A stretch of 64,000 nt of DNA from an uncultured Brachyspira sp. (GCF_910588665.1 NZ_CAJUPR010000009.1:1-64000); one strand, 5' to 3'; counted from the first letter of the stretch, positions 34,222-43,557 are shown. The notes: generated from the sequence alone by a model not told the origin. Translations and numbers: made by a program.

Positions 34222-35346
34222 TTATTTTAAATTATTAGGATTTAAGCATTTAAGAGAATCTATAACAAACAATCCGTCTTTTCTTACAAGCTTATCATCA
34301 AAATAAATCTCGCCGCCGCCGTATTTTTTAGTCTGTATGCATACCAAATCCCAATGTACGGAAGAATGGTTTCCATTGAAGGCATCATCATAGCAGGAGC
34401 CTGGTGTAAAATGAAAACTTCCCATAATTTTTTCATCAAATAATATATCTTTCATAGGCTCTGTTATATAGGGATTAACCCCTATGGCAAACTCGCCTAT
34501 ATATCTTGCTCCCAAATCAGTATCTAATATTTTATTTATTCTTTTTGTATCGTTGCAGGAAGCGCCGATTATTCTTCCATTTTTAAACTCGAATTTAATA
34601 TTTTCATAAGTAAATCCATCACTGTACAATGAAGGTGTATTATAAGATATAATTCCATTAACTGATTTTTTTACAGGAGCCGTATAAACTTCTCCGTCTG
34701 GAATATTAAGCTCTCCTGCACATTTTACTGCAGGTATTCCTTTAATAGAAAAAGTCAAATCTGTATCTTTTCCTGCTATTCTTACCTTATCCGTTTTATT
34801 CATAATATCAACTAAATTATCCATAGCTTTAGACATTTTAGAATAATCCAGATTGCATACTTTAAAATAAAAATCTTCAAACTCATCAGTACTCATAGAA
34901 GCCTGCTGAGCCATAGAAGATGTGGGATAATTCATAACAACCCATTTTGTATTTTTTACTCTCTCTTTCATATGTACAGGATTAAGATAAAACTTTTCAT
35001 ATATTTTATTATTCTCTATTTTCACTGAAGAGTTTTCAGAACTGTTTAATCCGCCCCATATTCCTATATAAGCGTCCATTTCTTTCATAAGCATTAAATC
35101 GGATTTAGCCCAAATTTTTATCTGCTCTTCATTGCATTGCTTCAATAATTCTCTAATTATTTGAGGATCATGATTCCAAACAAAAGGACTTGCCGAAGCT
35201 TTATATACTTCATTTATAACGGCGGCAACTAAACTGCGCTCCTCTCCTTCTCCGTATACTTTTATAAGAACCTTCTCTCCTTTTTTAATTTTGCATGAAT
35301 AATTAACTATAATTTTTGCAAGCTTTTCTATTCTTACATCTTTCAT
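34222..35346 (-). CDS. Aminopeptidase, M29 family
   Basis: A 374-residue metallopeptidase. The family's metal-site segment is near the C-terminus: ARYIGEFAIGVNPYITEPM, then LFDEKIMGSFHFTPGS and NHSSVHWDLVCIQ, with Glu, Glu, His, His and Asp ligands. The N-terminal LAKIIVNYSCKIKKGEKVLI is the usual start. M29 enzymes (AmpS, aminopeptidase T) release N-terminal residues from peptides and use Co2+ or Zn2+. No signal peptide, so cytoplasmic, where it would finish peptides brought in by the oligopeptide transporters of this window. It appears to be transcribed alone. Confidence 0.9.
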   Translation of the reverse strand: MKDVRIEKLAKIIVNYSCKIKKGEKVLIKVYGEGEERSLVAAVINEVYKASASPFVWNHDPQIIRELLKQCNEEQIKIWAKSDLMLMKEMDAYIGIWGGLNSSENSSVKIENNKIYEKFYLNPVHMKERVKNTKWVVMNYPTSSMAQQASMSTDEFEDFYFKVCNLDYSKMSKAMDNLVDIMNKTDKVRIAGKDTDLTFSIKGIPAVKCAGELNIPDGEVYTAPVKKSVNGIISYNTPSLYSDGFTYENIKFEFKNGRIIGASCNDTKRINKILDTDLGARYIGEFAIGVNPYITEPMKDILFDEKIMGSFHFTPGSCYDDAFNGNHSSVHWDLVCIQTKKYGGGEIYFDDKLVRKDGLFVIDSLKCLNPNNLK

Positions 35347-35482
35347 AATAAAAAATATTTCCTTTTATTTTTAATATGATTTTATACAATAATGAATAAT
35401 AATCAATACTTAATATTTACAGTATAGAAAAAATATTATTTAAATGTATAATATATAAAAAATAAATTCGGATAATCAAAAA

Positions 35483-35972
35483 GTGAAAAACAGTTTATTT
35501 ATAATTTTATTGAGTTCTTTACTTAATGCAGAAAATTATGCGGAAGATGCTAAAGATTTCTGGAAAATGTCTGAAAACCCTAAAGGCAGAATGAAAGCAG
35601 CTATAATAATAGTAATAAAAAATAAAGTATATGCTTATGGCATAGCAATGTAAAAAGCACATTAGATATATATAATCCGAATAAAGAATTAAGAAATAAA
35701 GATTTGAAGGGATTAATATTTATATATGACATAGAATTCAAAAACGGAGAATGGCAAATAGGAAATATATATCATACAGATCAGGGAAGCATATACTATG
35801 CCAAAATAAGCTTATCGGAAGACAAAAAACATTGTTTCTGATAGCATCTATTGATAAAAGCGGAGTTATAGGAGTGACAGTTAAGTGGATAAGACTGTCA
35901 AATGAAGAAGCTTATAAATATTCAGATATGAAGATAAATCAATTAAGAACTATAGACGGAAAAGGAATATAA
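35483..35972 (+). pseudogene. Frameshifted DUF2147-like secreted protein
   Basis: Three consecutive reading-frame pieces together resemble one small DUF2147 protein. The first (35483-35653, GTG start) has a signal-like N-terminus and DAKDFWKMSENPKGRM, then KVYAYGIAM. The second, in another frame from about 35656, has NPNKELRNKDLKGLIFIYDI and GNIYHTDQGSIYYAKISLS. The third, from about 35835 to the stop at 35972, has LFLIASIDKSGVIGVTVKWI and LSNEEAYKYSDMKINQLRTI. DUF2147 proteins are short periplasmic proteins with exactly this order (W..., Y.K...GK, G.I.D...G..Y, W.R). At least two frameshifts separate the pieces, so the gene is broken unless sequencing errors are responsible. Confidence 0.7.
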
Positions 35973-35975
35973 TAA

Positions 35976-37580
35976 TTAATATATGAGCTCTGCATTTCTG
36001 AAATTATAAATTCCGAACATATCATAAATAACATTATTAAGTTTTTTATTCTGCATTATAGTTGAAGAATAATAATATATAGGAATAATAGCCATATCAT
36101 TCATAGCAATATATTCCGCCTTATGAAAATACATGCTGCTGTCAATATCCGTACTTGCTGAAGATGCATTAATCAAAGCTTCGTCAAATTCCTTATTGCT
36201 GTATTTTCCGTAATTAAATGCATATCCTGTTTTTAATAAAGATAAAAAAGCATTAGGACTGTTATATCCTCCGGACCATACCTCCCTTGCAATATCAAAA
36301 TCTCCGTCTTTTCTTATCTGCAGAAATACGGACAGCTCTTCCTCTCTTATAGTCATATCTATATTTAATGCTTCCTTAAGCATGGATCTTATGCTTTCTG
36401 CAATAACAGCATGAAAACCAGAATTAATTAATAATTCAAATACAGGAAAATCTTTGCCATTCGGATATCCTGCATCGGCAAGCAAAGCTCTAGCCTCTTC
36501 AATATTTTTAATGTAATCTTCTCTTTTAGTGGAAAAATAACCTTCCTTTCTGCTTCTGAAATCGTTCGTACTCTCTGCATCTTTTATATTATAAGGAACA
36601 ATTGCAGCCGCAGTTTTTTCTCCGAACTTCATTATATTATTTACTATATATTCTCTGTCTATGGCTAAAGAAACGGCTCTTCTTACCCTCTCATCATTAA
36701 AAGGTTTTCTAGTATGATTAAACTCATAAAAATAAATAGAGGCATTGGGAACTATTCTTGCGATGCCTTCATTGATAAGTTTTTCCCTATCATCAATAGG
36801 AGCATTATAACAAAAATATATATCATCATTCAAAATAGCTGACATTGTTGCATTATCATTATCCATAAATTCAAAATTAATAATATCGGGCTTTACTTCT
36901 CTATAATTCCAATAGTCTGTATTTTTACGAACTACAAGTCTTGAATGACTATCCCAGCGTACTATTTGAAAAGCTCCGTTTCCAACCATAGTATCAGATT
37001 TTAAAGTCCAGCCGTATTCGTCTTTACTCACTATATCTTCCCGCAAAGGAGTATAAGCGGTATGAGCTGTCATTTCTAAAAAATAAGGAGCAGGATATTC
37101 CAATTCAACATATAAAGTTTTATTATTCAATGCCTTTACTCCCAAAGTCTCCTTATCCTTAATTCCTGCCATGATATCATCTGCATTTTTTATAACATCT
37201 AAAAATACAGAATATGAATTATTAGCGTATGCAATTCTTCTCCAAGCATAAACAAAATCATCAGCCGTTAAATCAATTCCGTCTGACCATTTGGCATTAC
37301 TTCTTATATTAAAAATATATATTGTATTATTATTTGAAGATATCCAGCTTTCTGCAGAACCTGGTATTATATTATTATTCTTATCTCTGACAGTTAAATT
37401 CTCAAATAAATGAGCCGCATATATCATAGCATCTGCTGATAAGTTTAAAGAAGGATCTATAGTATGAGGTTTAGAACCTACTGAAACTGTCAATTCATTT
37501 AAAATATTTTTAGGCTCTTTACGGCATGATATAATAAAAATAATAAATATAAATAATTTAATTAGCATATCTTTTTTCAT
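35976..37580 (-). CDS. oppA: Oligopeptide ABC transporter substrate-binding lipoprotein
   Basis: A 534-residue SBP_bac_5 family protein. Residues 1-19 are a lipoprotein signal ending in a lipobox IIISC with the modified Cys at 19. Conserved features are LTVSVGSKPHTIDPSLN, the GSAESWISSN segment, WSDGIDLTADDFVYAWRR, MVGNGAFQIVRWD, the strand RAVSLAIDREYIVNNIM and EARALLADAGYPNGKDFP. It binds peptides at the outer face of the inner membrane for an OppBCDF-type importer. It resembles in every motif the oppA of the duplicated cluster 8 kb away, so it may use the same permease. It stands alone between a pseudogene and ackA. Confidence 0.93.
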   Translation of the reverse strand: MKKDMLIKLFIFIIFIISCRKEPKNILNELTVSVGSKPHTIDPSLNLSADAMIYAAHLFENLTVRDKNNNIIPGSAESWISSNNNTIYIFNIRSNAKWSDGIDLTADDFVYAWRRIAYANNSYSVFLDVIKNADDIMAGIKDKETLGVKALNNKTLYVELEYPAPYFLEMTAHTAYTPLREDIVSKDEYGWTLKSDTMVGNGAFQIVRWDSHSRLVVRKNTDYWNYREVKPDIINFEFMDNDNATMSAILNDDIYFCYNAPIDDREKLINEGIARIVPNASIYFYEFNHTRKPFNDERVRRAVSLAIDREYIVNNIMKFGEKTAAAIVPYNIKDAESTNDFRSRKEGYFSTKREDYIKNIEEARALLADAGYPNGKDFPVFELLINSGFHAVIAESIRSMLKEALNIDMTIREEELSVFLQIRKDGDFDIAREVWSGGYNSPNAFLSLLKTGYAFNYGKYSNKEFDEALINASSASTDIDSSMYFHKAEYIAMNDMAIIPIYYYSSTIMQNKKLNNVIYDMFGIYNFRNAELIY

Positions 37581-37706
37581 AAAATAATATCCGTCAATAT
37601 AATTTTATTATACAGCATTAAAAAATTAAAATTATATGGTAAAAATATACTTCTGTATAATATTTTTTATACTAAGAAATTAAATACGCAGAAATAAAAT
37701 ATAAAA

Positions 37707-37736
37707 TAGGGTATCCTTATATAAAAAGATACCCTA
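37707..37736 (-). terminator. Hairpin terminator after ackA
   Basis: TAGGGTATC (37707-37715) and GATACCCTA (37728-37736) form a perfect nine-base stem with a 12-base loop, followed on the minus strand by U-rich sequence. It lies 24 bases after the ackA stop codon. Confidence 0.75.
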
Positions 37737-37759
37737 ATATTTAATATTTATATAAAAAT

Positions 37760-38950
37760 TTATTTCAGAGCAATATTATAAGTATCCATAGCTATAGCTT
37801 TTTCTTCATCGGTAGCTATAACATAAAGCTTAACAGCTGCGCCGTCTTTTTCAAAATTAGCGCATCCTCTGGCTTTAGAGTTTTTATCAGCATCGCATTT
37901 AATTCCGAGCTCGTCTAAACCTTCAAGTATTTTACCTCTTATAAGTGCACTATTTTCTCCTATTCCTCCAGTAAATACTATGCCGTCAAGATGACCAAGA
38001 GCAGCCATATAAGCGCCTATATATTTTTTTACTCTGTAGCAGAACATAGTAATGGCTAATTCGGCTTTAGGGTTGGTACTGGAAGCCTCTTCTAAGTTTC
38101 TCATATCATTGCTTATACCCGATATGCCTAAAAGACCGCTTTTTTTATTTAAAATATTATCCATTTCCTTAGCAGATAAATTTTCTTTAGCCATAACAAA
38201 AGTTGCAACAGCAGTGTCCATATCTCCAGACCTCGTTCCCATTACCAAACCTTCCAAAGGAGTTAATCCCATACTGGTATCAATAGATTCTCCGTTTTTT
38301 ACAGCAGTAACGCTGGCTCCGTTGCCTAAATGACAAACTATAACATTGGCATTCGGCTTATTTGCAGCCTTGCAGAACTCTCCGTAAACATATTTATGAG
38401 AAGTACCATGAAATCCGTAGCGGCGTATTTTATATTTATTATACCATTCATTAGGAACTGCATACATATAGGCATATTCTGGTATTGTCTGATGAAAACT
38501 AGTATCAAAAACCGCAACCATTTTTACATCTTTTAATATTTCCTTACAAGCGCTTATACCCTGCAAACCTGCTGGATTATGCAAAGGTGCTATATCGCAG
38601 CAAGCCTCAATAGCTTTTACAGTTTCATCAGTAATTAAAGTGCTTTTACTGAAAGCCTCTCCACCATGCACAACTCTATGACCTACCCCTGATATTTCAC
38701 TCATATCGGATATAACGCCGACTTCTTTGTCGGTTAAAAGAGAGAAAATTAAAGACATTCCAGCCTTATGGTCTGCAACTTTCTGCTCCAATTTTTTTTC
38801 CTTGCCTTTTTCAACAGCAGTATGCTTTAAAGCGCTCATTTCCTCGCCAATTTTTTCTAAAAGACCTTTAGCTAAAACTTTTGCATCGGGCATAGAAAAT
38901 AATTGATACTTAATGCTGGAACTTCCTGAATTTATTACCAATACATTCAT
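37760..38950 (-). CDS. ackA: Acetate kinase
   Basis: A 396-residue ASKHA-fold enzyme making ATP and acetate from acetyl phosphate and ADP. It begins MNVLVINSGSSSIKYQLF, and contains VGHRVVHGGEAFSKS, FDTSFHQTIPEYAYMY, RRYGFHGTSHKYV, CHLGNGASVTAV, DTSMGLTPLEGLVMGTRSGD and FTGGIGENSALIR. The length is standard. No phosphotransacetylase gene is next to it. GGAG precedes the ATG, and a hairpin terminator follows the stop codon, so it is a single-gene unit. It fits a fermenting anaerobe that gains ATP through acetate. Confidence 0.98.
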   Translation of the reverse strand: MNVLVINSGSSSIKYQLFSMPDAKVLAKGLLEKIGEEMSALKHTAVEKGKEKKLEQKVADHKAGMSLIFSLLTDKEVGVISDMSEISGVGHRVVHGGEAFSKSTLITDETVKAIEACCDIAPLHNPAGLQGISACKEILKDVKMVAVFDTSFHQTIPEYAYMYAVPNEWYNKYKIRRYGFHGTSHKYVYGEFCKAANKPNANVIVCHLGNGASVTAVKNGESIDTSMGLTPLEGLVMGTRSGDMDTAVATFVMAKENLSAKEMDNILNKKSGLLGISGISNDMRNLEEASSTNPKAELAITMFCYRVKKYIGAYMAALGHLDGIVFTGGIGENSALIRGKILEGLDELGIKCDADKNSKARGCANFEKDGAAVKLYVIATDEEKAIAMDTYNIALK

Positions 38951-39037
38951 AAAAATGACTCCATATTTTTTAATAGTTGTATTATTATATCATACCCGCT
39001 ATATTTATCAATGAATTTTTATTTTATTATATATATT

Positions 39038-39298
39038 TTACTCTTTCTTCTTTACCCATACAATTATATATCTGTCAAATAATTTGCTTTTATCATTTTT
39101 CTTTTTTAACTTTAGCTTCAATTGTAATTATCTGACCTTGATATTTTGCATATTCTTCAAAATTTTTTTATCAAAATAATAATCCCTATCATCTGCCGAT
39201 ATAACAATATTTGGAAATACTGAAGTTCCTACCGCTCTGACCGTACCTGTAATATATTCTTTTTTGGCAAAAATCATAATCAAAAAGAATAAATACAT
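39038..39298 (-). pseudogene. Decayed gene for a small exported protein, cut at the duplication boundary
   Basis: Minus-strand pieces in different frames join to one small secreted protein: a hydrophobic leader (YLFFLIMIFAKKEY), then ITGTVRAVGTSVFPNIVISA and DDRDYYFDKK, then after a frameshift at an A-run EEYAKYQGQIITIEAKVK, and after a second at another A-run KSKLFDRYIIVWVKKKE with a stop at 39038. The leader begins abruptly: an in-frame stop lies just upstream and the expected Lys-rich start is missing. The loss falls within a few bases of the left breakpoint of the 10.5-kb duplication (39298-39301). The family is not named; the call as a small exported protein is from the leader and the compact beta-type sequence. 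Confidence 0.55.
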
Positions 39299-39336
39299 AT
39301 AAATATTTTATAATATTTTTATAAATTGTTTTCATA

Positions 39337-39429
39337 TTATTACTATGTTCGCCTCGCCTTTAAGAGCATCAATACTTTTAGTATTGATGCGGCTTGCCTC
39401 ACTTATTAATTTATTACTATGTTCGCCTC
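39337..39429 (+). repeat. Direct repeats around a perfect hairpin upstream of oppB
   Basis: TTATTACTATGTTCGCCTC occurs at 39337-39355 and 39411-39429. Between them GCATCAATAC (39366-39375) and GTATTGATGC (39381-39390) form a perfect ten-base stem with the loop TTTTA. The second copy of the unit carries the same at 49832-49924. The element lies about 100 bases before the oppB promoter; it may be a small dispersed repeat or a terminator. Confidence 0.6.
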
Positions 39430-39524
39430 ACCGATTAGGCCCTGCTTGGCGGGCATAGCAACATAAAAAGCATTAATATAAAAAGACTTTGAAAAATTAA
39501 TGTAATTGTTTTTGTTTTACTTTT

Positions 39525-39553
39525 TTGACAAAAGTTAATTTTTATTATATTAT
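39525..39553 (+). promoter_or_regulatory. Promoter of oppBCDF, first copy
   Basis: TTGACA (39525-39530), a 17-base spacer and TATTAT (39548-39553), 50 bases before the chosen oppB ATG. The spacer starts AAAGTTAATTTTT, as in the fabD promoter. Confidence 0.75.
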
Positions 39554-39602
39554 GGTGTTAATATTAATTTGAATGAGTTTTATTTTACGGAGGGTATTTT
39601 TC

Positions 39603-40523
39603 ATGTTTTCTTACATTATAAAAAGATTATTAATCTCTCTTTTAACTCTTTTTGTTATAGTAACAATAACATTCTTTTTAATGCATATGGTGCCCGGAGG
39701 TCCTTTTGTAGGTGAAAAACCTCTCAGCAAAGTGGCGCTTGAAAATTTAAATAGAAAATACGGACTTGATAAGCCGTTAATAGTTCAGTATGCCAATTAT
39801 TTAAAAAACGCTGTTAAAGGAGATTTGGGCACCTCGCTTACTAAAATAGGTCAATCCGTTTCAGGTACAATAGTAAGAGCATTTCCCGTATCTTTCAGAC
39901 TTGGAATATTCAGCATGTTTATTTCTACTACTATAGGAGTATTATTTGGTATAGTTGCGGCATTAAGGCATGGAAAAACAGCAGACAGAGCTGTAATGGT
40001 AGCCGCCACTTTAGGAATAGCCGTGCCTAGTTTTGTAGTTGCCACAGTTTCTATTATTATATTTTCTGTTCAGTTAAAGCTTCTCCCAGCTTACGGATTC
40101 GATTCTTTTGCTCAGTATATAATGCCCGGATTTGCCCTATCTTTCAGCTCGCTCAGTTTTATGGCAAGACTTATGAGAAGTTCTATGCTTGATGTTATTC
40201 ATCAGGATTATATAAAAACAGCCAGAGCAAAGGGAATATCAATAAATGTAATCATATTTAAGCATGCCTTAAGAAATGCTATTATACCAATAGTTACTTA
40301 TATAGGACCGCTTGCCGCTGCAATTCTAACAGGTTCTTTTGTTGTAGAGAAAATATTTAATATACCCGGTCTTGGAAGATATTTTGTTGAAAGCATTACG
40401 CAAAGGGATTATCCTACCATATTAGGAGTTACAATATTTTACGGTGCTTTTTTAATAGCCATGAATTTCTTAGTGGATTTATCTTATGGTATTATAGACC
40501 CTAGAATAAAAATACAAGATTAA
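39603..40523 (+). CDS. oppB: Oligopeptide ABC transporter permease OppB, first copy
   Basis: A 306-residue inner-membrane permease with six helices. It starts MFSYIIKRLLISLLTLFVIV and shows the family's HMVPGGPF, YGLDKPLIVQYANYL, GDLGTSL and the EAA loop region KTARAKGISINVIIFKHALR, ending in IVEKIFNIPGLGRYF-type sequence and VDLSYGIIDPRI. The ATG at 39603 is chosen over one ten codons upstream because GGAGGG (39589-39594) lies eight bases before it. It forms the channel with OppC. First gene of oppBCDF. An identical gene lies at 50098. Confidence 0.93.
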   Translation: MFSYIIKRLLISLLTLFVIVTITFFLMHMVPGGPFVGEKPLSKVALENLNRKYGLDKPLIVQYANYLKNAVKGDLGTSLTKIGQSVSGTIVRAFPVSFRLGIFSMFISTTIGVLFGIVAALRHGKTADRAVMVAATLGIAVPSFVVATVSIIIFSVQLKLLPAYGFDSFAQYIMPGFALSFSSLSFMARLMRSSMLDVIHQDYIKTARAKGISINVIIFKHALRNAIIPIVTYIGPLAAAILTGSFVVEKIFNIPGLGRYFVESITQRDYPTILGVTIFYGAFLIAMNFLVDLSYGIIDPRIKIQD

Positions 40524-40539
40524 GCATAAGGGGGGTACA

Positions 40540-41523
40540 ATGGAAAAAAGTTTTGATAAATCATTATTTGTAAAAGCTACGGAAGAAGAAAAGGCTTCAG
40601 CCGAAGTAAAGATAGAAAGCGTAACATATTGGCAGGATGCATACAGAAGATTTAAGAAAAACAAAGTTGCTTTAATATCCATTATTATTATAGCAGTTAT
40701 AGCGGTCTTTTCTATAACAGTTCCTATTTTTTCGCAATACGGATATGCTCAGATAAACAGAGGCGCAGAAAACAGCCTCCCCACATTAGAACACCCTTTC
40801 GGAACAGATACTTTGGGAAGAGATCTTCTTGTAAGATGTATGATAGGAGCGAGGATTTCGCTTTTAATAGGAGTAGTATCATCTACTTTGGTAGTAATAA
40901 TAGGTATAATATACGGTTCGGTATCTGGTTATTTCGGAGGATTTACAGACAGTATTATGATGCGTATAGTTGATATAATAAGCGCTGTCCCTACTCTTTT
41001 GGTGGTTGTATTATTATCGGTTGTGCTTAAATCTCCGATGGATAAATTATTTTTACAAAATGAGCGTTTAAGAGGAATAGGACTTTTAGGACCTGGGCTT
41101 TTAAGCATATTTATAGTAATATCTCTGCTTTATTGGACTAATATGGCAAGAATGACAAGAGGACAGATTTTAGCATTGAAAGGTCAGGAGTTTGTAACTG
41201 CGGCAAGGGCTTTAGGTACTTCTCACAGCAGAATAATTTTCAAGCATTTAATACCTAATGCTATGGGCGCTATAATAGTATCCGCTATGGTTCAGATACC
41301 TAATGCTATATTTGTTGAAGCATTTTTAAGCTTCTTAGGTTTGGGAGTAAGCGCTCCTATGGTTTCGCTTGGCTCTTTAACTTCAAATGCTGTAAGCGGA
41401 GTATATTCTTATCCTTATCAGCTTCTTTTTCCTGCAGCCTTAATAAGCATTATAATACTCTGCTTTAATTTGGCAGGCGACGGTTTGAGAGATGCATTAG
41501 ATCCTAGAATGAAAAACAGATAG
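40540..41523 (+). CDS. oppC: Oligopeptide ABC transporter permease OppC, first copy
   Basis: A 327-residue permease with a ~40-residue cytoplasmic N-terminus and six helices. Typical parts are YWQDAYRRFKKNKVALISII, HPFGTDTLGRDLLVRCMIGA, the DIISAVPTLL segment, the EAA loop VTAARALGTSHSRIIFKHLI (as FVTAARALGTSHSRIIFKHL) and LSFLGLGVSAPMVSLGSL, closing with GDGLRDALDPRMK. AGGGGGG lies just before the ATG and 16 bases separate it from oppB. It completes the channel for peptide import. An identical gene lies at 51035. Confidence 0.95.
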   Translation: MEKSFDKSLFVKATEEEKASAEVKIESVTYWQDAYRRFKKNKVALISIIIIAVIAVFSITVPIFSQYGYAQINRGAENSLPTLEHPFGTDTLGRDLLVRCMIGARISLLIGVVSSTLVVIIGIIYGSVSGYFGGFTDSIMMRIVDIISAVPTLLVVVLLSVVLKSPMDKLFLQNERLRGIGLLGPGLLSIFIVISLLYWTNMARMTRGQILALKGQEFVTAARALGTSHSRIIFKHLIPNAMGAIIVSAMVQIPNAIFVEAFLSFLGLGVSAPMVSLGSLTSNAVSGVYSYPYQLLFPAALISIIILCFNLAGDGLRDALDPRMKNR

Positions 41524-41565
41524 TTTATTTTATTAAATAAAATATTATAAAAGAGGTATTTATTA

Positions 41566-42543
41566 ATGGATAATAATCATTTACTGGAAGTTAAAAATTT
41601 AGAAGTGTCTTTCTTTACATCTCTTGGAGAGGTTAAGGCAGTTAATAATATTTCTTATAATTTAGATAAGTCAAAAGTTTTAGGAATAGTGGGAGAATCT
41701 GGAAGCGGGAAAAGCGTATCTGCATACTCTATTATGGGACTTATTGAAGAGCCCGGTAAAATTATGAACGGAGAAATACTATTTGAAGGCACTGATTTGC
41801 TTAAGCTTTCAGAGCATGAAAAAAAGAAAATAAGAGGCGATTTAATATCTATGATTTTTCAGGATCCTATGACTTGTCTTAATCCTGTTTACACTATAGG
41901 AAATCAATTAATGGAAGCATTAACCGCACATAAAAAAATAAGCAAAACCGATGCTGTGGAGAGAATAGTTGAGCTTTTAACTTTGGCAGGCATCAATGAA
42001 CCTAGAAGAAGAATAAAACAGTATCCTCATGAACTTTCTGGAGGTATGCGTCAGCGTATAATGATAGCTATGGCGCTTTCTGGAGATCCTAAAATACTTA
42101 TAGCAGATGAGCCTACAACAGCATTAGATGTTACAATACAGGCGCAGATACTTGAACTTATAAAGGATATACAAAAAAAAATACAAATGGCTGTCATACT
42201 TATTACTCATGACTTTGGTATTGTAGCTGATATGGCTGATGATATTATAGTAATGTACGGCGGGGGCATAGTAGAAAGAGGAACCGTTTTTGATATATTT
42301 GAACGCCCTAAGCACCCCTATACTTTCGGACTTTTGAAATCTCTTCCGCGTATTGACATAAAACAGGACAGACTTATTCCTATAGAAGGCACTCCTATTG
42401 ATTTACTTAATATGAAAGCAGGCTGTCCTTTCAGTACAAGATGCGAAAAGTGTATGAAAGTATGCATTGATAATAAGCCTCCTATAACCGAATTTGATAA
42501 GGGGCATTTTTCAGCCTGCTGGCTTCATCAAATGCCTGAATGA
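41566..42543 (+). CDS. oppD: Oligopeptide ABC transporter ATPase OppD, first copy
   Basis: A 325-residue ABC ATPase. Walker A is GESGSGKS, the Q-loop is MIFQDPMTCLNPV, the signature is LSGGMRQR, Walker B is ILIADEPTTALD and the switch is LITHD. The C-terminal Opp/Dpp extension has HPYTFGLLKSLPRID and the cysteine set GCPFSTRCEKCMKVC, which in relatives holds an Fe-S cluster. It powers the transporter together with OppF. GAGG lies before the ATG. An identical gene is at 52061. Confidence 0.96.
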   Translation: MDNNHLLEVKNLEVSFFTSLGEVKAVNNISYNLDKSKVLGIVGESGSGKSVSAYSIMGLIEEPGKIMNGEILFEGTDLLKLSEHEKKKIRGDLISMIFQDPMTCLNPVYTIGNQLMEALTAHKKISKTDAVERIVELLTLAGINEPRRRIKQYPHELSGGMRQRIMIAMALSGDPKILIADEPTTALDVTIQAQILELIKDIQKKIQMAVILITHDFGIVADMADDIIVMYGGGIVERGTVFDIFERPKHPYTFGLLKSLPRIDIKQDRLIPIEGTPIDLLNMKAGCPFSTRCEKCMKVCIDNKPPITEFDKGHFSACWLHQMPE

Positions 42544-42583
42544 TTGACAATATCAAATTAATTAAGAATAAAGAGAGTTTTTT

Positions 42584-43546
42584 ATGAAACCTTTAATAGA
42601 AATACAAAATTTAAAACAGCATTTCAAAATCAAAGGCGGATTTTTCGGAAGAAATATACAAACCGTAAAAGCTGTTGACGGAGTATCTTTTACTATAAAT
42701 AAAGGGGAAACTTTAGGACTTGTAGGGGAATCGGGAAGCGGAAAAACCACTTTAGGAAGAACTCTGCTTCATCTTTATAAGCCTACAAGCGGAAAAATAT
42801 TTTTTGACGGAGAAGAGGTTAATAATGAAAATTACCGTAACTATGCTAAAAAAATGCAGATAATTTTCCAAGATCCCTATGCTTCTCTTAATCCACGCAT
42901 GACAGTTGAAGATATAATAGGAGAAGCACTTGATGTGCATAAGCTTTATAGCTCTAAAGATGAAAGAAGAGAAAAGATAATAAATCTTCTTAAATTAGTA
43001 GGACTCAATACCGAACATGCGCAGAGATATCCCCATGAGTTTTCAGGCGGACAGAGACAGCGTATAGGCATAGCGCGTGCTTTGGCTGTTAATCCTGAGT
43101 TTATAGTTTGCGATGAACCAGTTTCAGCGCTTGATGTGTCTATTCAGGCGCAGATAATTAATATGCTTTATGATATGCAAAACGACATGGGACTTACATA
43201 TCTTTTTATAGCCCATGATTTAGCTGTAGTTCATCAGATATCTGAAAGAATAGGCGTTATGTATTTGGGAAATATTGTTGAGCTTACAGACGGCGAATCT
43301 TTATATACAAAATCGCTTCACCCCTATACTCAGTCTTTGATTTCAGCCATACCAATATCAGAACCTTCCATAGCTAAGTCAAAGCATCGTATAATACTTT
43401 CGGGAGAAATACCGTCCCCTATTAATCCGCCTTCAGGCTGCAAGTTCAGAACAAGATGCCCTAAAGCTGAGGCTGTATGTGCAGAGAAAGTACCTGAGTT
43501 CAGAGAAGTAGAAAGCGGGCATTACTGCGCTTGTCATCTAGTGTAA
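42584..43546 (+). CDS. oppF: Oligopeptide ABC transporter ATPase OppF, first copy
   Basis: A 320-residue ABC ATPase, partner of OppD. It begins with LIEIQNLKQHFKIKGGFFGR, then Walker A GESGSGKT, the Q-loop IIFQDPYASLNPRMTV, signature FSGGQRQR, Walker B FIVCDEPVSALDVS and switch FIAHD. The C-terminal extension has HPYTQSLISAIPI and CKFRTRCPKAEAVC with its cysteine cluster. It ends the oppBCDF run; a broken membrane gene starts 11 bases after it. An identical gene is at 53079. Confidence 0.96.
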   Translation: MKPLIEIQNLKQHFKIKGGFFGRNIQTVKAVDGVSFTINKGETLGLVGESGSGKTTLGRTLLHLYKPTSGKIFFDGEEVNNENYRNYAKKMQIIFQDPYASLNPRMTVEDIIGEALDVHKLYSSKDERREKIINLLKLVGLNTEHAQRYPHEFSGGQRQRIGIARALAVNPEFIVCDEPVSALDVSIQAQIINMLYDMQNDMGLTYLFIAHDLAVVHQISERIGVMYLGNIVELTDGESLYTKSLHPYTQSLISAIPISEPSIAKSKHRIILSGEIPSPINPPSGCKFRTRCPKAEAVCAEKVPEFREVESGHYCACHLV

Positions 43547-43557
43547 TGTAAGCCATT

